Source of the DNA: Sulfuricella denitrificans skB26
GTDB lineage: Bacteria; Pseudomonadota; Gammaproteobacteria; Burkholderiales; Sulfuricellaceae
NCBI RefSeq assembly: GCF_000297055.2
Contig: NC_022357.1
Span: 558,001-622,000, forward strand
DNA length: 64,000 nt
Direction of reading: 5' to 3'
Numbering within the stretch: position 1 is the stretch's first letter; each line of letters begins with the position of its first letter. Below the pieces are notes generated by a model. It was not told the origin of the DNA, ran no database searches, and saw only the letters and a list, made by a program, of their open reading frames with translations. Positions 33,008 through 42,210 of this stretch are shown here, piece after piece. The translations under genes were made by a program, and so were the position numbers.

Positions 33008-34510
33008 CTAGTTGCCTGCCGGTTGCAGCAGTTCCTTGATGCGAATCTGAACTGAGGGTCTGTCGAAGTTTGCCGGGCCGGGCAGAGCAAGGGCGCGCTG
33101 GTAATAGTCGAGCGCCAGCTTGCCCTGGTTCAGATGATCGAGGCTGACGGCGAGGTTGAAGGCATAGTCAGCGTTGCCGGGTGCGCTGCTGTAGGCGCGG
33201 AAATAGGATTGTTGGGCCTCTGCCCAGCGCGACTGCTGGGTGTACAGATTCCCCAGGGCAAAATGGGCCGCGTCAGCCTGCGGGTTTTGTATCAGAGCTT
33301 TCTTTAAACGGCTTTCGCTTTGTGCCGGGTCGGATTGCCCTTGCAGACCAATCAGCCCTGCCAGCGCATCAGAGTCAGCCGGGTCGAGGTCGAGCAGCTT
33401 GCCATAATAGGCTGCTGCCTGGCTGGATTGCTTCTGCTTCAGTGCGATGGCCGCCATGCCCAGCAGTGCATCGCGGTTGTTCGGTTCCTGCTGCAGCACC
33501 TTGTGATATAGCTGCTGCGCTGTTCCGATGTCGCCGGCGAGGAAAGATTGGTAGGCCTTGCCTAGAGTCGGGTTGAGCTGGCTGGTAGCCGCGCTTTGCC
33601 GGATTCGGATGGCTGGATTTTCCTTGAAGGGTTCTGAACCACTACGAGTTTCTGCTCGCGCTGGATCGTATGCGGTGGGTGTTGATGGAGGGCTGGCCTG
33701 TGCCGACACGGGGGCGGGACCTTCGGCCGTGCTCAGTGTAGGGTTGTCGATAGAATTCTGTGCTGACGCGACAGGTATGCCTGGTTGCTGCAGCGGCGCT
33801 GCTGCATCGTCAGGGGTGGCCGGCGCAGCGGCGCTGGTCGGTTGGGATGCGCTGGCAGGGAGGAGCATGGTGCTGGTGGACGTGATTTGCCAGTAGTAAA
33901 CCCCGAAGCCGACCAGTCCGAGCACGACCGCAACGGCAGCTCCGGTGAACAGCAGGGTCCGATTGCGGGTGGGTTGCTTGGCAGAGAAGACTGTTTTGGC
34001 TTTCTGCTGCGCCGCGGCGATAGTCCTGATGTCTTGTGGTTGGGCCTTGCGGGGGGCTTCGACGGGGTGTACTGGTGGAATGCTGGCGCCGGATTTGGAA
34101 CTTGTTGCTGCTTGTGGTTGTGCCTCTGGTTCAACGCTCGGTGTTGCCATCGGGGCCGGACTCGCGAGTCCCCCTCTGGGGATCGGAGTCTCTGACAGGG
34201 TGAGTTCCAGTGCGGAAACGGTTGGTTCGACACGGGTTGGCGTAGTGTTCTGATCCTCGATAGACAGAGGCGTTAAATCCGGTATGGAAGGGGGTGGCTC
34301 TGAGGGGGTGGTAACAGCGGGGGAATCGCTGTTTCCTGTAATGCCGACGCGCCCTGCAGCTCCTTCCAGAGAAAGCAGAGAAAGTTCCGGGCTTGGTGCC
34401 GCGACAGATTTCGGGGTCTCCGCTGAACTATCGGGGTGCTCTGTGTTTGGAGCTGTTTGCCCCTGTTTGGCGCGCTCAGCCTTTTTCAGCGCCTCCATCA
34501 GTAAGCTCAT
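33008..34510 (-). CDS. MshN-like TPR protein
   Basis: The 500-residue protein starts MSLLMEALKKAERAKQGQ, an N-terminal amphipathic motif common in this locus. A long Pro/Ser/Thr-rich cytoplasmic region (about 20-180) precedes one membrane helix (185-207) and a second Pro/Ala-rich linker. Four or more TPR units follow from about 310 (YQSFLAGDIGTAQQLYHKVL, AAYYGKLLDLDPADSDALAG). Periplasmic TPRs probably scaffold pilus subunits or the secretin. It overlaps the MshL stop by four bases (ATGA) and is three bases from the ATPase gene. Confidence 0.8.
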   Translation of the reverse strand: MSLLMEALKKAERAKQGQTAPNTEHPDSSAETPKSVAAPSPELSLLSLEGAAGRVGITGNSDSPAVTTPSEPPPSIPDLTPLSIEDQNTTPTRVEPTVSALELTLSETPIPRGGLASPAPMATPSVEPEAQPQAATSSKSGASIPPVHPVEAPRKAQPQDIRTIAAAQQKAKTVFSAKQPTRNRTLLFTGAAVAVVLGLVGFGVYYWQITSTSTMLLPASASQPTSAAAPATPDDAAAPLQQPGIPVASAQNSIDNPTLSTAEGPAPVSAQASPPSTPTAYDPARAETRSGSEPFKENPAIRIRQSAATSQLNPTLGKAYQSFLAGDIGTAQQLYHKVLQQEPNNRDALLGMAAIALKQKQSSQAAAYYGKLLDLDPADSDALAGLIGLQGQSDPAQSESRLKKALIQNPQADAAHFALGNLYTQQSRWAEAQQSYFRAYSSAPGNADYAFNLAVSLDHLNQGKLALDYYQRALALPGPANFDRPSVQIRIKELLQPAGN

Positions 34511-36333
34511 GGTCGAGCAGCCCCCACTTTGGCTGATTCGATCAGGAGGTTCTCTGGATCCTTGAGCGTGTCCTTATTGGGCAGGAAATTGCGATAGTCC
34601 TTGAAATCACCGTCCAGGCTCGCTTCCTTGACGACGATCGGGCGCAGGAAGATAACCAGTTCGGACTTGGTGCTGGTTTCGTTGCGGTAGGTAAAGGCGC
34701 TTCCGATCAAAGGGATTTTCGATAAACCGGGAATGGCATCCTTGAGGTTGTCGACGGAGTCCTGCATCAGTCCGCCCATTACCGCTACCTGGCCGCTGCT
34801 TACCTTGAGGATGGATTCCATCTCGCGGGTCTGGATTTCCGGAATCGGGCTGATCACGCCTGCATCGGCGAGAGCCGGGCTGGGGTCGTTGATGTAGCCG
34901 GTGACCCGGGAGATGGTGGGCCTCACGTTGAGGGTAACCGTGTCGGTATCGTCGATCTGGGGGGTGACGCTCATCACGAAGCCCACCGGCACGGTATTGA
35001 CGGTGCTGGTATAAACGGCCGGTGCCGTGAGTACGCCTAAACTGTACGTGGCAGGAGTTACGCTGATAGTGAAATAGATCTTGTTGTCCACCACCTTGAG
35101 CAGAGCCGTTTGATTGTTCAGTACGCTGATCTTCGGGCTGGACAGTACTTTGACATTGCCGAAGGATTCCAGAAGCTGGATGGTGGCGGCGATATTGCCG
35201 ATGACCGAGTTCGGGTTGGCGTAGCCGAGCGTGAAAATTCCGGGTGAGACACCGGGATTCACGCCCGACGGCAGGGTGCCGATCCGGCCTTGGGTGAGGT
35301 TGAAGCCGGTACTGTCATTGCGCAGGCTGGACCAGTTGATGCCTTGTTGATACTGGTCGGAAAGCTTGACCTCGACCACCGTCGCCTCGATCAGCACCTG
35401 GCGCCTGGCGCTGGTCATTACCTGGTCGATGAATTCCCGAATTTTTTCATGCTGGCGACCGGTGGCGCGCACGCTGAGAAGACCGTTTTCCGGGTTGGCG
35501 ATGACCGAAGCGGCCTCGCGGAAGGTGGTGCGCCGTGTTACGGTGGTGTTGTCGGTAAGCAGCGTGGCTGGATTGGGACTGCCGGCCAGATTGGTCGGTG
35601 CCGCATTGGTGCGGCTGCCGGACTGCCGCGCCGTCGCGGCGGCGCCCGTGCCGGAGGTGCTCTGATTGCCGGCCTGTTCAGTAGTGGTTTCGGAAGAACC
35701 TTCGGGCAGCACTTTGTCGGTTTCCCGCAGAATATCCTTGATGTTCTGGACCAGGGTTTCCCAGAAACGGTTGTTGGATTTGTTGGTGACGGAGGTGGTG
35801 GAGTTGTTGTTGCCCGTGCCGCTACTTGTGCCGCCAGCCCCAGTGCCGGTGGTGGAAATCTGGGTGGCAATGCTGACGTTGCTGGTGGCATCCCGCGACA
35901 TGTTGAGGTAATCCACCTTGTAGTTGCGCAGGAACGGGGAGTCCGGCATCACGACCAAGTTAGGGCCATCCAGTTCATAGCGCATATCCACCTGTTTGGC
36001 GATGCGGGTGAGCAACTGCGGCAGGGTCTGGTTGAGCGCGTTGAGCGTGACGCTACCCTCGATGCCGGGGTGAACGTCGACATTGACTCTGGCGTCCCGC
36101 GCCAGCGCGAACAGTAGTTCCTGCACCGGAACATTGTTTACGACGACGCTATAGGTTTCCGCCTTGGTAGCGGGTTTTGGCGGGGGTAGTGGCGCAGCCT
36201 GCTGCACTGGTTTCGGGATGTTCCCGGCGGCGCGCGGTTCATCCTTGATGTGGCCAGCAGAGGGCGTGATGGGCTGCGTGCCGCAGGCGGCAAGAAGCAG
36301 GCTACCGGTAAAAGCGATCAAGGTGTTCTTCAT
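34507..36333 (-). CDS. mshL: Pilus (MSHA-type) secretin MshL
   Basis: The 608-residue lipoprotein starts MKNTLIAFTGSLLLAACGTQ, with the lipobox LAAC. An N-terminal STN-like domain (VVNNVPVQELLFALARDARV) comes next, then a Ser/Thr/Gly/Asn-rich linker (about 160-270), an N domain (VIEATVVEVKLSDQYQQGIN) and the secretin core (PGLSKIPLIGSAFTYRNETS, ELVIFLRPIVV). It forms the outer-membrane exit channel. ATG at 36333 was chosen because a longer start would bury the signal. An 86-base AT-rich gap precedes it. Confidence 0.92.
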   Translation of the reverse strand: MKNTLIAFTGSLLLAACGTQPITPSAGHIKDEPRAAGNIPKPVQQAAPLPPPKPATKAETYSVVVNNVPVQELLFALARDARVNVDVHPGIEGSVTLNALNQTLPQLLTRIAKQVDMRYELDGPNLVVMPDSPFLRNYKVDYLNMSRDATSNVSIATQISTTGTGAGGTSSGTGNNNSTTSVTNKSNNRFWETLVQNIKDILRETDKVLPEGSSETTTEQAGNQSTSGTGAAATARQSGSRTNAAPTNLAGSPNPATLLTDNTTVTRRTTFREAASVIANPENGLLSVRATGRQHEKIREFIDQVMTSARRQVLIEATVVEVKLSDQYQQGINWSSLRNDSTGFNLTQGRIGTLPSGVNPGVSPGIFTLGYANPNSVIGNIAATIQLLESFGNVKVLSSPKISVLNNQTALLKVVDNKIYFTISVTPATYSLGVLTAPAVYTSTVNTVPVGFVMSVTPQIDDTDTVTLNVRPTISRVTGYINDPSPALADAGVISPIPEIQTREMESILKVSSGQVAVMGGLMQDSVDNLKDAIPGLSKIPLIGSAFTYRNETSTKSELVIFLRPIVVKEASLDGDFKDYRNFLPNKDTLKDPENLLIESAKVGAARP

Positions 36334-36419
36334 GCGCGAAAGATTACCACTCTGTGTTTTAACAATCAATAGGTTATAAATGTTATTTAATTCTAATTAT
36401 TGATAAAGGGCTGTCGGCG

Positions 36420-37820
36420 CTATTTTTGTTTGGCCATTTCATCCTGGATGCCTTTAATCGTTCGCAGCATTGGGCGGTTTGCCTTGTAGTCGCGGGGGAG
36501 TTTGTCGATCGATGCCTGTGCCTCTATGCGTGTGGAAAAACTGCCCAGGGTGATGCCAAATTGGTGCTTGGCAGTAATGCTGGTGGGGTAGATGTATATC
36601 TGTCCGAGGTCAATCTCGCGACTGATTTTTTCGAGAATCTGCTCCATCCTGGCGGTGGCATCACTATCGGTCAGCATAAGTTGCACGGTGTACTGTCCGC
36701 CCTCAGTGCCGGCAAGCCAGGCCTGGGTGGCTTCAAGCCGCTGTTGGAGCAGAGTGGTGGAAGTCGGTGCGGCATTCTGTTGCGCTGAAGGAATGGCGTT
36801 TGCTGGCGCTGGTTTTTCCTCGGCGACAGGTGATGGAGGAGCTGTCATGGCGGTGAGTGCTGTAACCGGCTGTGGCGTGGGCGCCGCTGTTGTTTTTTCG
36901 GGTTGGCGGGGTTGATCGCCGGCCAGATGCTGCCAGCCGGCGCTGAGCGCAATGCCAGCGCCGATCAGCGTGGCAGCAATGCCGATCTTTTTTAGAACCC
37001 CGGCTCGGGATGGCGGCGCAAATTCGCTGTCCTTGATTGCGGCCTTGATGTGCTTGGGCTGGATGTTGTGGGTGTTTTCCGAGAATGCCGCCAATAGCGC
37101 CTTGTCGGCAAGTACGTTGATGCGCCGGGTGATGCCCTGCGAGGCGGAGGTGATCAGTTTGATGGCCCCGGTACTGAAGACGTTTGGCCCGTGGTACCCG
37201 GCTGCACGCATGCGGAACATCAGGTATTCCGGGATGTCCTTGTGGTCGAGCGGCGGTACCTTGAAACCGTGGGTGATGCGTTCCTTGAGCTGACGCATTT
37301 GAGGCAGGTTGAGGTGATCGTCCAGTTCGGGCTGGCCGAACAGGACGATTTGCAGCAGCTTGTGGTGGGCTGTTTCCAGGTTGGATAGCAGGCGGATTTC
37401 TTCCAGGGTGTCGAGGGGCATGGCTTGGGCCTCCTCGACCAGCAGTACCACCTGCTTGCTGGCGGCGTGTTTTTCGATCAGGCAATTTTGCATCAGGCGC
37501 ATGATTTCGCCACCGCGCTTGCCTTCGGTGGCAAGTCCCAGTTCGCCAGCGATGGCGTGGAACACCTCATCCCGGTTCAGGCTGGGGTTGGCCAGGTAGA
37601 TCGCTTCCACGTTGTCCGGCAGCATGCTCTCCAGCATCCGGCACAGCATGGTTTTGCCGCTACCGATCTCGCCGGTGACTTTGACAATACCTTCGCCATG
37701 GGTGATGGCATAGAGCAGCGCGTCCAGAATGGCTCCACGGTTGCCACCAGTATAGAAGAACTCGGTGTTCGGAGTGATCTTGAAGGGGGGTTGGTTAAGG
37801 CCGAAGTGGTCTAGATACAT
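36420..37820 (-). CDS. mshM: ExeA/MshM-like AAA ATPase with SPOR domain
   Basis: The 466-residue protein begins MYLDHFGLNQPPFKITPNTE, the classic ExeA/MshM N-terminus. It has Walker A GEIGSGKT (about 50-57), Walker B LLVEEAQAM and sensor GQPELDDHL. One membrane helix follows (about 274-295), then a Pro/Ala linker and a C-terminal SPOR-like peptidoglycan-binding domain (about 385-466, QYTVQLMLTDSDATARMEQI). In the family, such proteins remodel peptidoglycan for secretin passage. It heads the minus-strand pilus cluster, opposite the mla promoter region. Confidence 0.88.
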   Translation of the reverse strand: MYLDHFGLNQPPFKITPNTEFFYTGGNRGAILDALLYAITHGEGIVKVTGEIGSGKTMLCRMLESMLPDNVEAIYLANPSLNRDEVFHAIAGELGLATEGKRGGEIMRLMQNCLIEKHAASKQVVLLVEEAQAMPLDTLEEIRLLSNLETAHHKLLQIVLFGQPELDDHLNLPQMRQLKERITHGFKVPPLDHKDIPEYLMFRMRAAGYHGPNVFSTGAIKLITSASQGITRRINVLADKALLAAFSENTHNIQPKHIKAAIKDSEFAPPSRAGVLKKIGIAATLIGAGIALSAGWQHLAGDQPRQPEKTTAAPTPQPVTALTAMTAPPSPVAEEKPAPANAIPSAQQNAAPTSTTLLQQRLEATQAWLAGTEGGQYTVQLMLTDSDATARMEQILEKISREIDLGQIYIYPTSITAKHQFGITLGSFSTRIEAQASIDKLPRDYKANRPMLRTIKGIQDEMAKQK

Positions 37821-38189
37821 TCAGAATGAGCCGGATAAGGTATTGAATTATTGTGCCACAATCCATTACTACAGAATAGGGGAAATCCCTAGCCGCTACT
37901 ATTCCTGGGTCGAGGTTGCCCAGAATCAGAGTTGATCCATAGTGCTTGGTGAGGCGCTGGAACAGAAGGACTTGTGGGCGCATGGCGAGGCTGAAATGAT
38001 ATTGAGTTGGTATGATGTCGGTCGATGGAAAAATCGGCAAATCACTTGTTTTATATAGGCAGCGTGGGCTGGGAGCATCTGTAATGGAAGGCCGCTTCTA
38101 CTGAAGAATCTGTTGAAATTATGGGGGTTGATTGTTGCCTGAACCAAGCTGGTTTAGAATACGTGCTTCGCATATAAGAACAAATTCTC
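37821..38189. promoter_or_regulatory. Divergent intergenic region between the pilus cluster and mla
   Basis: About 370 bases without a convincing gene; it is more AT-rich than its neighbours. Near the pilus side TTGTGCCACAA (37851-37861) is palindromic. Read on the minus strand it gives TGGCAC followed after five bases by TTCA, a partial sigma-54-like match whose -12 element is wrong. Near the mla side a sigma-70-like promoter is listed separately. Short ORFs here have no protein-like features. Confidence 0.4.
38132..38160 (+). promoter_or_regulatory. Sigma-70-type promoter for the mla operon
   Basis: TTGTTG (38132-38137), a 17-base spacer and TAGAAT (38155-38160) precede mlaF by about 30 bases. 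The -10 element matches consensus at five of six positions, the -35 at four. Confidence 0.5.
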
Positions 38190-39005
38190 GTGCCTGCTGA
38201 AAATCTGATTGAAATCAGCGATCTGAACTTCACCTACGGCAAGCGGCCGATTTTGAAGGGGATCAATATGAAGATCCCCCGGGGCAAACTTGTCGCTATC
38301 ATGGGGCTATCCGGCTGCGGCAAGACCACCACGCTGCGCCTGATCGGCGGGGCGCTCAAGCCCACAACCGGCAGTGTCAAGGTTGCGGGAAAAGAAGTGG
38401 GCGGACTGGATAAGGAAGCGCTATATATAATGCGCCGCAAGATGGGCATGCTGTTCCAGTTCGGGGCGCTGTTTACCGACCTTTCAGTTTACGAGAATGT
38501 GGCTTTTCAGATGCGCGAGCATACCGATTTGCCTGAAACCGTGATCCGGGATCTGGTCATGATGAAGCTCCATGCCGTGGGTCTGCGCGGTGCGCACAAG
38601 CTGTTGCCATCCGAGCTATCCGGGGGAATGGCGCGCCGTGTTGCGCTGGCGCGGGCGATTGCCCTGGATCCGATGCTGATGATGTACGATGAGCCGTTTG
38701 CCGGTCTCGACCCGATTTCGCTGTCGGTGATCGGTAACCTGATTCGGCATTTGAATGATGCCTTGGGGGCAACTTCAATCATTGTGACTCACGACATCCA
38801 GGAATCCCTGAAGATTGTGGACTACGTGTATTTCATGGCGGATGGCGTGGTTGTCGCCGAAGGTTCCGCTGAGGACATCAAGGCGAGCAAGCTGCCGTAC
38901 GTGCACCAGTTCGTGTGGGGCGAGATCGACGGACCGGTATCCTTTCATTACCCCAGCCCACCCTATCGGGAAGATTTGCTGTTGGAGTCCGTACATGCCG
39001 CATAG
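38190..39005 (+). CDS. mlaF: Phospholipid ABC transporter ATP-binding protein MlaF
   Basis: The 271-residue ATPase has Walker [11 protein letters not shown] (about 43-52), ABC signature [15 protein letters not shown] and Walker [13 protein letters not shown] with ITHD-like VTHDIQ. It belongs to the Ttg2A/MlaF subfamily of MCE-associated ATPases. With MlaE, D and B it moves phospholipids between the membranes to maintain outer-membrane asymmetry. The start is GTG without a strong ribosome binding site. It overlaps mlaE by 11 bases. Confidence 0.92.
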   Translation: MPAENLIEISDLNFTYGKRPILKGINMKIPRGKLVAIMGLSGCGKTTTLRLIGGALKPTTGSVKVAGKEVGGLDKEALYIMRRKMGMLFQFGALFTDLSVYENVAFQMREHTDLPETVIRDLVMMKLHAVGLRGAHKLLPSELSGGMARRVALARAIALDPMLMMYDEPFAGLDPISLSVIGNLIRHLNDALGATSIIVTHDIQESLKIVDYVYFMADGVVVAEGSAEDIKASKLPYVHQFVWGEIDGPVSFHYPSPPYREDLLLESVHAA

Positions 39006-39792
39006 AAAAGTCGGTTTTGGTTTGCGTAGCATCGGGGCCACCGTGGTCAATGGTGTGTGGCGTCTGGGATACGTAAGTCGTTTCTTCATGATGACTTTGA
39101 TCAGTTCCGGTGCGAGCTTTCGGCGCATCCACCTGACCATTCGCGAAATCTATTTCACGGGGGTGATGTCGCTGATCATTATCCTGGTTTCCGGCCTGTT
39201 CGTAGGTATGGTGCTGGGGCTGCAGGGTTATGAAACCCTGCAGAAGTACGGTTCCGAGTCGGCGCTGGGCTCGCTGGTGGCGCTGTCGCTGGTGCGCGAA
39301 CTGGGGCCGGTGCTGGCTGCTTTGCTTTTCGCCAGTCGTGCCGGCTCCGCCATCACCGCCGAAATTGGTCTGATGAAAGCGACCGAGCAGCTCTCGGCGA
39401 TGGAGATGATGGCGGTCGATCCCATTTCCCGCGTGGTGGCGCCGCGTTTCTGGGCCGGAGTGATCTCCATGCCATTGCTGGCCGCGATGTTTTCCGCTAT
39501 CGGGGTGTTCGGCGGCTACCTGGTCGGGGTGGTTTTTATTGGTGTGGACGAGGGGTCGTTCTGGTCGCAGATGCAGGCGGCGGTCGATTTCAGGCAAGAC
39601 ATCGTGAATGGGGTGATCAAGAGCGTCGTGTTCGGTATCGCGGTGACCGCTATCGCGCTGTTCGAGGGCTATGATGCCCCACCCACGGCGGAGGGCGTAT
39701 CGCATGCCACTACCCGTACCGTGGTGACGTCGGCGCTGGTGGTGTTGGGCCTGGATTTTATTTTAACGGTATTCATGTTTCGGGGAGTGTAG
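38995..39792 (+). CDS. mlaE: Phospholipid ABC transporter permease MlaE
   Basis: The 265-residue permease starts [20 protein letters not shown] (ATG at 38995, GGAG upstream). It has five to six helices and the MlaE signatures [30 protein letters not shown], and [20 protein letters not shown]. It forms the membrane core of the Mla complex. The longer upstream frame overlaps mlaF and is not used. Confidence 0.94.
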   Translation: MPHRKVGFGLRSIGATVVNGVWRLGYVSRFFMMTLISSGASFRRIHLTIREIYFTGVMSLIIILVSGLFVGMVLGLQGYETLQKYGSESALGSLVALSLVRELGPVLAALLFASRAGSAITAEIGLMKATEQLSAMEMMAVDPISRVVAPRFWAGVISMPLLAAMFSAIGVFGGYLVGVVFIGVDEGSFWSQMQAAVDFRQDIVNGVIKSVVFGIAVTAIALFEGYDAPPTAEGVSHATTRTVVTSALVVLGLDFILTVFMFRGV

Positions 39793-39796
39793 GTTT

Positions 39797-40306
39797 ATGG
39801 AACGGACGACACTGGATATGTGGGTGGGGGCCTTCGTAGTAGGTGGCCTCATCGCGCTGCTGATTCTGGCTTTCAAGGTGGGGAACCTCAGCGGCTATGA
39901 TGGGTCTGAGACTTACAAGGTGTACGGCGAATTTGAAAACATCGGCGGACTCAAAATCAAGGCGCCGGTGAAAAGCTCCGGTGTGGTGGTCGGCCGGGTG
40001 TCGGATATCCAGTTTGACAATAAAACCTTCCAGGCTCTTGTGGAAATACGCCTCAGTAAAAACTATCAGTTTCCCAAGGATACTAGCGCATCGATCCTGA
40101 CTTCCGGTCTGTTGGGCGAGCAGTATATTGGTCTGGAAGCCGGAGGGGATGAGAAAAATCTTAAAAACGGCGATAACTTTATACTGACCCAGTCGGCGAT
40201 GGTGATGGAGCAGTTGATCGGTCAATTCCTTTTCAGCAAAGCGCATGATGAGGGCGGTGACAAAAAGACAGCCCAAGGCGGCAACAAAAAAGCCGTAGTA
40301 CAATAA
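39797..40306 (+). CDS. mlaD: MCE-domain phospholipid-binding protein MlaD
   Basis: The 169-residue protein has an N-terminal membrane helix (DMWVGAFVVGGLIALLILAF) and an MCE domain (YKVYGEFENIGGLKIKAPVK, GVVVGRVSDIQFDNKTFQAL, TSGLLGEQYIGLE). It forms the hexameric periplasmic ring that carries lipid. The C-terminus is charged and Gly-rich. It starts four bases after mlaE. Confidence 0.94.
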   Translation: MERTTLDMWVGAFVVGGLIALLILAFKVGNLSGYDGSETYKVYGEFENIGGLKIKAPVKSSGVVVGRVSDIQFDNKTFQALVEIRLSKNYQFPKDTSASILTSGLLGEQYIGLEAGGDEKNLKNGDNFILTQSAMVMEQLIGQFLFSKAHDEGGDKKTAQGGNKKAVVQ

Positions 40307-40323
40307 CTATTTTGGAGCACATG

Positions 40324-40956
40324 ATGAAAAAATCGTTTTGCCATGTTTTGTTTCTTGCAACAGCGCTTTATTTTGCGATGGCAACGGCGGTCGCAGCGGA
40401 AATGGCGCCGGATGCGCTGATCAAGGAGACCTCCCAGAATGTCCTGGAGATCGTCAAGAAGGATAAGGACATCCAGGCAGGGAACAGGCAAAAAATCTAC
40501 GCGCTGGTCGATGCCAAGGTGCTGCCCCATTTTGATTTCAAGCGCATGACCCAACTCGCAGTGGGAAAATACTGGCGTCAGGCCACGCCGGCACAGCAGG
40601 ACTCGCTGATCAAGGAGTTCCGCTCCTTGCTGGTACGGACATATTCTATTTCGCTGAGTACTTACAAAAACCAGACCATTGACTACAAGCCGGTAAGGAT
40701 GCTGGCCGGTGACACCGATGTGACGGTAAGAACCATGGTCAACCAGCCTGGCGGACTGCCCATTCCCATCGACTATGGTTTGCAGAAAAATGCGGACGGC
40801 TGGAAAGTCTACGATGTCGTGGTAGACAATATCAGTCTGGTGACCAATTACCGTGGCTCTTTTGCCAGCGAGATTCGTCAGTCCGGCATCGATGGACTGA
40901 TCAAGGTTCTGGTCGACAAGAATCGCGTGGCCGAAACTTCGGGCGCCAAGGGCTGA
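40324..40956 (+). CDS. mlaC: Periplasmic phospholipid shuttle MlaC
   Basis: The product is 210 residues from the ATG at 40324, preceded at six bases by GGAG. A TTG at 40312 and an ATG at 40321 are also in frame but less well placed. The signal peptide (MKKSFCHVLFLATALYFAMA) ends near VAA. The mature part has the MlaC/Ttg2D signature AVGKYWRQATPAQQDSLIKE and GWKVYDVVVDNISLVTNYRG. It ferries phospholipid between MlaA-OmpC and MlaFEDB. Confidence 0.92.
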   Translation: MKKSFCHVLFLATALYFAMATAVAAEMAPDALIKETSQNVLEIVKKDKDIQAGNRQKIYALVDAKVLPHFDFKRMTQLAVGKYWRQATPAQQDSLIKEFRSLLVRTYSISLSTYKNQTIDYKPVRMLAGDTDVTVRTMVNQPGGLPIPIDYGLQKNADGWKVYDVVVDNISLVTNYRGSFASEIRQSGIDGLIKVLVDKNRVAETSGAKG

Positions 40957-40964
40957 ATCGGTCT

Positions 40965-41276
40965 GTGAATGGATACGGCGTGGACATGATCGTACCGGAC
41001 GGCGACAATTTCAGGATTCAGGGTCGGATCACAATCGATAACGCCCATACGGTATTGACGGAGGGCTTGAAGCTGTTCGTCCGTGATGGCCTGGTGGTGG
41101 ATCTGTCGCAACTGGAGGAAGTGGACTCCTCGGCGGTCAGCCTGGTGCTGGAGTGGTTGCGCGAGGCCCAGCGCAATCAACGCAAGCTTAGTTTCACCCA
41201 CCTTCCCGATAATCTGAAGAGCTTGGCGACCCTGTACAGCGTACTCGATTTGATCCAGCCGGCCGAGGCTGGCTGA
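40965..41276 (+). CDS. mlaB: STAS-domain protein MlaB
   Basis: The 103-residue protein is a single STAS domain: FRIQGRITIDNAHTVLTEGL, VVDLSQLEEVDSSAVSLVLE and HLPDNLKSLATLYSV. It stabilises and activates MlaF. The GTG at 40965 is taken; ATG at 40986 is an alternative start with little change to the domain. It is the last gene of the mlaFEDCB operon. Confidence 0.88.
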   Translation: MNGYGVDMIVPDGDNFRIQGRITIDNAHTVLTEGLKLFVRDGLVVDLSQLEEVDSSAVSLVLEWLREAQRNQRKLSFTHLPDNLKSLATLYSVLDLIQPAEAG

Positions 41277-41292
41277 CCCGCCTTTATCCACC

Positions 41293-42210
41293 GTGATCCC
41301 CGCGATTGAAATTCGCGAAGTGCACAAGCGCTTCGGCAGCCTGCATGCTTTGCGCGGCGTCGATCTGACGGTGGAGCGGGGCGAGTTTTTTGCCTTGCTC
41401 GGCCCCAACGGCGCCGGGAAAACCACGCTGATCAACATCCTGGCCGGGCTTTCCCGTGCTACGCAAGGCTGCGGCCGGGTGATGGGCCACGACGTGGTAG
41501 TCGACTACCGTGATGCGCGGCGCGCCCTTGGCGTGGTGCCTCAGGAACTGGTTTACGATGCCTTCTTTACCGTGCGTGAAATGCTGCGCTTTCAGTCCGG
41601 CTATTTTGGCCTGCGCAAAAACGATGCCTGGATTGATGAATTGCTCCACAACCTGGGTCTGACTGACAAGGCAGACATCTATACCCGCCTGCTGTCCGGC
41701 GGCATGAAACGGCGTGTGCTGGTGGCTCAGGCACTGGTGCACAAGCCGCCGGTGATCGTGCTCGACGAACCGACGGCTGGGGTGGACGTGGAACTGCGCC
41801 AGAATTTGTGGGAGTTTATCCGGCGTTTGAACCGCGACGGTCACACCATCGTGCTCACCACTCATTACCTGGAAGAGGCGGAAACCCTGTGCAGTCGTAT
41901 CGCCATGCTGAAGCAGGGGCAGGTCATCGCGCTCGACACTACGCATAACCTGCTCAGCGCCCATGCTGCAGTCCAGGTTAGACTCAAGCTCAATCCGAAC
42001 CGGTTGCCAGACGTGTTGCGACCGCTGCTGGCCGCAGAGAAAGCGGGTTGCTTTAATCTGGTGCTGAATGACTACAGTGGGCTGGAGGCCGTGTTGGCAA
42101 CCCTGCGTGAGGCAAGCGTGGTGGTGGATGTGCTCGAGGTGTCGAAGCCTGATCTGGAGGAGGTGTTTTTGCGGATCATGGGCCAAGCTGGCAAGGAAGC
42201 CGCAAGATGA
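41293..42210 (+). CDS. ABC-2 type exporter ATP-binding protein (YadG-like)
   Basis: The 305-residue ATPase has Walker [11 protein letters not shown] (about 37-46), ABC signature LSGGMKRRVLVAQAL and Walker B VIVLDEPTAGVDVEL. Its C-terminal extension is typical of the DrrA/YadG group. With the overlapping permease gene it would form an exporter of unknown substrate. The GTG start lies 16 bases after mlaB, so it is probably expressed with the mla operon. Confidence 0.9.
   Translation: MIPAIEIREVHKRFGSLHALRGVDLTVERGEFFALLGPNGAGKTTLINILAGLSRATQGCGRVMGHDVVVDYRDARRALGVVPQELVYDAFFTVREMLRFQSGYFGLRKNDAWIDELLHNLGLTDKADIYTRLLSGGMKRRVLVAQALVHKPPVIVLDEPTAGVDVELRQNLWEFIRRLNRDGHTIVLTTHYLEEAETLCSRIAMLKQGQVIALDTTHNLLSAHAAVQVRLKLNPNRLPDVLRPLLAAEKAGCFNLVLNDYSGLEAVLATLREASVVVDVLEVSKPDLEEVFLRIMGQAGKEAAR

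Noticed and set aside
37844-37858. Sigma-54 promoter (TGGCAC-N5-TTCA, minus strand) before the pilus cluster
   Set aside because: The -24 half is good but the -12 element lacks the essential GC. It is not claimed as a promoter, although it is tempting beside a damaged rpoN.
37795-38233. Minus-strand small ORFs in the mla/pilus intergenic region
   Set aside because: They have no ribosome binding site, no protein-like pattern and cover the presumed promoters.
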